Shown here one piece after another: positions 30,227 to 34,718 of a DNA stretch of 34,718 nt. The stretch is from Bacteroidales bacterium. GTDB lineage: Bacteria > Bacteroidota > Bacteroidia > Bacteroidales > CAIWKO01. A program made the position numbers and the translations under genes. The stretch lies in the NCBI GenBank assembly GCA_018004645.1, contig JAGNBV010000020.1, forward strand, positions 1 through 34,718. Reading direction: 5' to 3'. Under the pieces are notes generated by a model. That model saw nothing but the letters and a program-made list of their open reading frames with translations, made no database searches and was not told the DNA's origin. How positions within the stretch are numbered: position 1 is the stretch's first letter; each line of letters opens with the position of its first letter.

Positions 30227-33118
30227 TTGAAACTCACTTTAGCCGAACATATCGCCCAAAGCCGTATTATAGTAGCTGCCAACAAGGCCAAAGGCAACCG
30301 TCATGCCGAGATGTTTGCTACGATGTATGCACAGCCTGCACGTTTTATCGAAGAAATTCTTCAAAATACTGAAGATGCCTATGCACGAAAAAAAACCAAA
30401 AATTTCAACAACCTTGTTCGGTTTAAGCTGTTCGGCGACCGTGTTGAAATACACCACAATGGCAAAGACTTTGACGAAGCCGACCTGATGTCGATAACCA
30501 CCTTTGCCCATACTACCAAAACTAACGACAGCAGCATCAACCAGATAGGAAAATTCGGTATCGGTTTCAAATCGGTTTTCTCTATCACCGACACGCCTGA
30601 AATTCATTGCGAGCCTTATCATTACGCCATCACCGATTATGAAGTGCTGGAAAACACGGAACCGAAAAAACCCGATGAAAATTTCAACACACTGATAATT
30701 CTGCCCTTTAAGAAAAAATCACAAGCTATATGTTTTGATGCTGTAAAAAATGGTTTGACGGAACTGAACGAATACTCACTGCTTTTTTTAAAAAAAACAA
30801 GCTGCATCGAAATTTATTTTTCCGGTGCCAATGCGCTCCGTATCGAACGCCGGCAGACAATAACCGATAATATATTCCGGCTGGTAAGCATTTGTAAAAC
30901 CTATGCGCAGGGCAACCAGGAAACCACAGATTATATTATCTTTTCGCAAGAGCCGCTTGCTGAAAAACAGCAGCCCGAACTCGCCTTTAAAACAGAAAAA
31001 AACCAGGAAAAAATAACTTTCACGCCTATTGACAACGCGCCGGTTTGTGTTTACTTTCCCACTCGGATGAACAGCAGGTTGCATTTTATTCTGAACGCCC
31101 CTTTCACCACAAACCCTTTGCGGGAATATATTCCGTTTGACTCCCGTTTGGCGCCCCAAAACCTGCGGGTGCTCGACGAAAGCAAAAAACTGTTTTTAAA
31201 AGTTCTCCGCAGTTTAAAACAAAAAAAATGGTTTGACCTCCGCCTGATTGCCATGTTTCCGTTGATGACTACTGATAACCACGAACCCGGCCCCACGACA
31301 GATTCATTGATTTATCGGACTTTTTATGACACGTTGCTGTCCTTCTTACGTTCGGAAGCCGCCATCCCCCTGCCTGGAAACCGATATGCCGCCATTCATG
31401 ACGTAATGATGCCTCACAACGGGGAAATTGCAGCCTTATTGGACCCTAAGGACCTGCAGGTACTATTTCAGAAAAAGTATTTTGTTGATCCGCAAATTAA
31501 TGCCAACCAGTTTGGTGAAGTAAAAAAATATTTTGAAGAGGGACTGCAAGTTAAAACTGCAGATGCGCAAGGTTTTGGTTTCAGGTTACGGGTAGCGGTT
31601 GATTTTCTGAAAGAAAAAAAAATTCCCTGGCTTAAAAAATTTTATCAATACGTGCACAAGCAGCAGTTTTTATGGGATGAGTTTCACGTGTCGGAATATT
31701 ACAGTTTGCGTTCAGCTGCTATAGTTTTGACGCAGTCAGGCTCGTTTGTTGCCGCTTATACAGATGGCAACAGGCACGGTGTGTTTTTACCTGTAGGCAC
31801 CAAATGTTTACTGCCGGTAATTCATAAAAAGCTTGCGGGTGATACGGACTGCCTGGCTTTTTTTAAAGATATGGGCATCAGAGAGCCCGGAATGGCCGAT
31901 GATGCAGAGTTTAATATCATTCCGCAATTTGATGACACACCGACGATTTTCGGCAAGAGCTACGTGAAGTCTTTAGAAAAAATTATCCAGGCTTATATAT
32001 CAGTTCCCCTGCAACGCAAAGAAAGAATTGCCGGCCTGCTCAAAAATACTCCCTGGCTCTGCTGTGTACCATTCGGTATGCCGGCTGCTTATGCTTTCAA
32101 AAAACCTGAAGATATTTACATTCACAGTGCCGGGCTGATGAATTATTTTGAAGGCTATTATGAAGCTTGGGTTGTGGAGCCTTCGCTATTTAAGCATTTA
32201 AGCAAAAAATACGGCAATGCCTTTGCTGCACTTCTTGAAGATACCGGGATCAGGAAGTTTCCATTAGTCAGCATTTCTGAGAGCAAGCTCATTGAAATTG
32301 ACGGGCTCGAATCATTTTTAAAAAATATGACGGTTAAGAAATCTCAGGCATTTGCGGGCATGCTACTATCTTGCCCTGCGGGATTTTTACCAAAATATTT
32401 TTTTGACTTTCTTAAAAATAAAAATTGGATATATACGAATAAAAACATAGTTGAATCAGCCGCAAATATTACCGCCTCCGACCTGGCATCTTTGTATAAA
32501 TTCTCTGACGATGACAAGTCGCGTCTGTGTCTCCTGCTGGGTATAGAAGATACAAAAGCCGGAAGTCTTCAGCGGATAAGCCTTTGGCATCCTGCCATAC
32601 CGCCTGAGAAAGCGGCTAATGCGGACCAGCACGCAGCGCCAATATCCGTGCAGGCAGGAAAGATGAATGCAGAACAACACGCTGTTTTTTCCGTGACTTT
32701 CCCCAACGGATTGCAAGATGACGAGTGCATCTACTCCGGCGAAGTCCTGGAAAAAATCCAACGGTGGAGTTGCAGTTATGTGAAAAATATTTTACAGAAA
32801 TCGGCACGCAACAATAATAAGGTGGTAAACGATTCAGGCACTGCGGATCTATCGGTGCATTGCGATGACGGTAGTACCAAACACATTTTCGTGTGCGGAA
32901 AAACAGACCTGTTAAATTCATTTCCTTTGACAGCCGGCCAACTATCGGGAATGCTCCAATTATCATCTTCTGCCGGAAACACCTGTCTTTACCTTGTGAA
33001 TTCTGCCGGTACTGAAAGGGTAACGTTCAGCATAATAATTAACCCACTCAACTTATTAACACTAGGCAATTTAGGATTAAATGGAATTGTTTGGATAACA
33101 GGAGATTATCAACAATAA
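30227..33118 (+). CDS. Orphan GHKL (sacsin/Hsp90-like) ATPase with degenerate DUF3883-like end
   Basis: A 963-residue protein starting at a TTG (MKLTLAEHIAQ). The N-terminal ATPase domain shows the N-box E43-N47-D50 (FIEEILQNTEDAY), the HHNGKDF turn at 76-82, and the glycine box IGKFGIGFKSVFSI at 107-120, all typical of sacsin-like GHKL ATPases. The long middle (about 180-780) has no motif I can name. Residues about 840-950 have the shape of a DUF3883 domain (SYVKNILQKS, ADLSV, HIFVCGKT, FPLTAGQL, CLYLVNS). The expected nuclease E-x-K in the strand at 886-893 is replaced by F888 and C890. Such proteins occur in defence or stress loci, but this one stands alone. Confidence 0.8.
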   Translation: MKLTLAEHIAQSRIIVAANKAKGNRHAEMFATMYAQPARFIEEILQNTEDAYARKKTKNFNNLVRFKLFGDRVEIHHNGKDFDEADLMSITTFAHTTKTNDSSINQIGKFGIGFKSVFSITDTPEIHCEPYHYAITDYEVLENTEPKKPDENFNTLIILPFKKKSQAICFDAVKNGLTELNEYSLLFLKKTSCIEIYFSGANALRIERRQTITDNIFRLVSICKTYAQGNQETTDYIIFSQEPLAEKQQPELAFKTEKNQEKITFTPIDNAPVCVYFPTRMNSRLHFILNAPFTTNPLREYIPFDSRLAPQNLRVLDESKKLFLKVLRSLKQKKWFDLRLIAMFPLMTTDNHEPGPTTDSLIYRTFYDTLLSFLRSEAAIPLPGNRYAAIHDVMMPHNGEIAALLDPKDLQVLFQKKYFVDPQINANQFGEVKKYFEEGLQVKTADAQGFGFRLRVAVDFLKEKKIPWLKKFYQYVHKQQFLWDEFHVSEYYSLRSAAIVLTQSGSFVAAYTDGNRHGVFLPVGTKCLLPVIHKKLAGDTDCLAFFKDMGIREPGMADDAEFNIIPQFDDTPTIFGKSYVKSLEKIIQAYISVPLQRKERIAGLLKNTPWLCCVPFGMPAAYAFKKPEDIYIHSAGLMNYFEGYYEAWVVEPSLFKHLSKKYGNAFAALLEDTGIRKFPLVSISESKLIEIDGLESFLKNMTVKKSQAFAGMLLSCPAGFLPKYFFDFLKNKNWIYTNKNIVESAANITASDLASLYKFSDDDKSRLCLLLGIEDTKAGSLQRISLWHPAIPPEKAANADQHAAPISVQAGKMNAEQHAVFSVTFPNGLQDDECIYSGEVLEKIQRWSCSYVKNILQKSARNNNKVVNDSGTADLSVHCDDGSTKHIFVCGKTDLLNSFPLTAGQLSGMLQLSSSAGNTCLYLVNSAGTERVTFSIIINPLNLLTLGNLGLNGIVWITGDYQQ

Positions 33119-33152
33119 TTTAAGAAAAATTTTTTTGTTTAAAAATAAAACC

Positions 33153-33160
33153 TACATTTG
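33153..33160 (+). promoter_or_regulatory. -7 box of the 33224 gene
   Basis: TACATTTG followed by C matches TAnnTTTG. TTTG at 33134-33137 is 15 bp upstream, a little close for -33. The leader to the ATG at 33224 is about 57 nt and almost purely A/T, as in strongly expressed Bacteroidota genes. Confidence 0.5.
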
Positions 33161-33223
33161 CATTACTTTTAATTTATAATTTTAAATTTGTAAAAAATAA
33201 TTATTAACCAAAAATCAAAAAAA

Positions 33224-34327
33224 ATGAAAAAAGTTTACATGTTAATCGCAATGTTACTCATTGCTGGAGTTACATCGGCACAAGTGCTGCAGACTCCGAA
33301 AATGCCTGGTGCAAAAGTTATTTCTGAAAAACAGATCGTAAAACATGGCCTTAATGCAAAAGCTGGTATTGACACTGCTGGTTGGTCATCCAATTTCACA
33401 CCTATGTTTGCAGACCCTACCGCACAGTTAGGAACTGTAGGTATGATTGATGCCAACGATAATCCTATAGGATACTGGTGTGGAACCAGTGGTTTTTGCC
33501 ACCCAGATTCAGCAGAAGCTGACATGTGGGCACAGTGCTGGGTAAACTCCGCTAACGTAACCATTGAAGGTATTTTATTTTTCGCAGCCGGAAAATTTAT
33601 CATGAACTCTGGCAGTGTTGCTAATTCCAATGTAGTTATGGGAATTGCAAACATGGAACCCTATGTATCCGGACAGCACGGATGTATCACCGGAACTACC
33701 GCTCCTTATACCTTTGGACCATCACCGGTAGAACCTTATCTTGCTTCAGGAACTATGAATATTGTTGACATTGATACCGCATGGCTGAATTGGAATTATA
33801 TTCCTCTTACCAATATGCCCACTGTAACAGCTGACTTCTGCGTGGTTTCTGATTTCAAAGGTATCCGTACCAACTGTGGCGACACCGCATGGATGTATGT
33901 TGATGCTACCGGCAACGGATTATCAATGCATTACAGCCAATATTGCGTTGACTGGACAGGATACTACTGGATTTCTCTCTTCGCAATTGCTCCGTCACTC
34001 GACAGAAATATGTCTTTATTTGCAGTTATCAGCGATGGCGCCGGTATCGAAGATGAAGGTTATTTCCAGGGCATGAAAATGTCATTGAGAAACATCCCCG
34101 CAGTAGGAAACTTCTTTGTTGATTATCAGTTGCAATATGCTTCCAATGTTGATGTAAAAATGTTTGACATCAACGGAAGAGAAGTTATGGCTATCAACGA
34201 AGGCAAAAAAGCTGCCGGAATTGTAAACACCGTTAACATCAACACCTGCGACCTGCAATCAGGAACATATTTTGTTACCCTGCTTTCAGATGGTGGCAGA
34301 TTTACCAAAAAACTCATTGTTGAATAA
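33224..34327 (+). CDS. Secreted T9SS cargo protein, paralogue of the 14424 protein
   Basis: A 367-residue exported protein. The start is a textbook signal peptide (MKKVYMLIAMLLIAGVTSAQ). The mature domain (about 40-275) is rich in Trp, Tyr, Gly and Asp and has several cysteines (WCGTSGFCH, CWVNS, GCITG, DFCVV, NCGDT, QYCVD) that could form disulfides outside the cell. The last 80 residues form a T9SS type A sorting domain (YQLQYASNVDVKMFDINGRE, then LQSGTYFVTLLSDGG and KKLIVE). Its overall plan matches the protein at 14424, including a VTxDxC segment and an Asp/Trp-rich strand in the same order. No enzymatic motif is seen; function unknown. A strong terminator follows. Confidence 0.8.
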   Translation: MKKVYMLIAMLLIAGVTSAQVLQTPKMPGAKVISEKQIVKHGLNAKAGIDTAGWSSNFTPMFADPTAQLGTVGMIDANDNPIGYWCGTSGFCHPDSAEADMWAQCWVNSANVTIEGILFFAAGKFIMNSGSVANSNVVMGIANMEPYVSGQHGCITGTTAPYTFGPSPVEPYLASGTMNIVDIDTAWLNWNYIPLTNMPTVTADFCVVSDFKGIRTNCGDTAWMYVDATGNGLSMHYSQYCVDWTGYYWISLFAIAPSLDRNMSLFAVISDGAGIEDEGYFQGMKMSLRNIPAVGNFFVDYQLQYASNVDVKMFDINGREVMAINEGKKAAGIVNTVNINTCDLQSGTYFVTLLSDGGRFTKKLIVE

Positions 34328-34343
34328 TTCTTAATTTTTCAAC

Positions 34344-34379
34344 AAAAAAGAGGCGGACATTTATCCGCCTCTTTTTTTT
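34344..34379 (+). terminator. Rho-independent terminator of the 33224 gene
   Basis: AGGCGGA (34351-34357), a 6-nt loop and TCCGCCT (34364-34370) with an A-run before and eight T after. The A/T flanks extend the stem. It lies 16 bp past the stop and could also work on the other strand. Confidence 0.92.
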
Positions 34380-34660
34380 GTAACTATTCAGCCCATTAAA
34401 ATAATTAAAAACAAGGATATTCCCCATTTCATTACACTTCATTTACCGTTAATACTGTAACAACGGTGTAGTGAGGAACGCGTGTAAACCTATTTATTAG
34501 AAAATTAAGTTTCGCATGATGTAACCCTTATTAATAAAGGTTTTTCTTAATCACAGCACGATTAAATGTTTGCATATAATGCAACTGGTTGTAAATAGTC
34601 GCTCCTTAAAATAGTTATAAACAATTGAATGTCAATAACATGTAGTAATTTTTTTGTATT
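34380..34660. other. Intergenic region, no gene seen
   Basis: About 280 bp of AT-rich DNA with stops in all frames on both strands. It contains no strong hairpin, tRNA or recognised regulatory RNA. It probably forms the upstream region of a gene that starts at the window's right edge. Confidence 0.5.
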
Positions 34661-34668
34661 TATATTTG
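34661..34668 (+). promoter_or_regulatory. -7 box near the right edge
   Basis: TATATTTG matches TAnnTTTG. It overlaps the left arm of a 9-bp inverted repeat (34664-34672 with 34698-34706) and precedes a possible start codon at 34708 by about 40 bp. No TTG lies at the right -33 distance. Confidence 0.45.
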
Positions 34669-34706
34669 CAGGAATTTGTACCTTTATAGCATAAAAACCT
34701 GCAAAT
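34664..34706. repeat. 9-bp inverted repeat flanking the predicted transcription start
   Basis: ATTTGCAGG (34664-34672) and CCTGCAAAT (34698-34706) are perfect reverse complements, separated by 25 bp. The left arm overlaps the -7 box and the right arm ends 1 bp before a possible ATG. It could be an operator, an RNA stem hiding the start, or an element end. Confidence 0.5.
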
Positions 34707-34707
34707 T

Positions 34708-34718
34708 ATGATGGGAAA
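34708..34718 (+). CDS. Possible start of a truncated gene
   Basis: Two consecutive ATG codons (34708 and 34711) followed by GGAAA give M-M-G-K before the window ends. Position after a -7 box and a 280-bp intergenic stretch is the only support. Nothing can be said of the product. Confidence 0.25.

Overview
The window looks like the chromosome of an uncultured or little-studied member of the Bacteroidota, most likely class Bacteroidia. Four things point there: the gene order rimP-nusA-infB with an IF2 carrying a long Lys/Glu-rich N-terminal extension; several secreted proteins ending in a type IX secretion (T9SS) type A sorting domain; a giant SprB-repeat surface protein; and promoters matching the Bacteroidota -7 box TAnnTTTG, some with TTG about 20 bp upstream. 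Shine-Dalgarno sequences are mostly absent, as is usual in the phylum.

Layout. 1-57 is the start of a probable IS66-type accessory gene cut by the window edge. 412-577 holds tRNA-Ala(GGC) on the minus strand with its own promoter and terminator. 597-6141 is core information processing: thpR, tRNA-Gln(TTG), then rimP-nusA-infB. After a 0.6 kb AT-rich gap, 6736-13712 is a surface-protein unit: a small secreted protein followed by a 2093-residue T9SS cargo with 14 tandem SprB repeats. 13729-20434 is a housekeeping and secreted mix: SlyD-like FKBP, a T9SS cargo protein, MsrA, an M28 peptidase and the glycine decarboxylase P-protein.

20675-27540 is the accessory highlight. An M15-type peptidoglycan peptidase without a signal peptide is followed by a compact seven-gene, same-strand cluster: radical SAM enzyme, small HTH-like protein, methyltransferase-like protein, BtrH-like acyltransferase, ABC ATPase, ABC-2 permease and acyl carrier protein. 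Gene gaps are 1-15 bp, with one 4-bp overlap. BtrH of butirosin biosynthesis moves an acyl group from an acyl carrier protein to an acceptor, so this cluster plausibly builds, transfers and exports (or embeds) an unknown acylated product. No ketosynthase, adenylation enzyme or RiPP precursor is visible, which makes it unlike the standard cluster classes.

27568-30121 returns to ordinary genes on the minus strand: a DUF985 cupin, an outer-membrane beta-barrel protein and ThiL. 30163-33118 is a 963-residue orphan GHKL (sacsin/Hsp90-like) ATPase preceded by two 18-bp direct repeats spaced exactly 20 bp apart. Its C-terminus resembles a DUF3883 domain that has lost its nuclease residues. 33153-34379 is a second T9SS cargo protein that looks paralogous to the one at 14424. 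The last 340 bp are non-coding and end in a promoter-like box, an inverted repeat and a possible new start codon.

All functional calls come from reading the sequence and from family knowledge; no searches were run.
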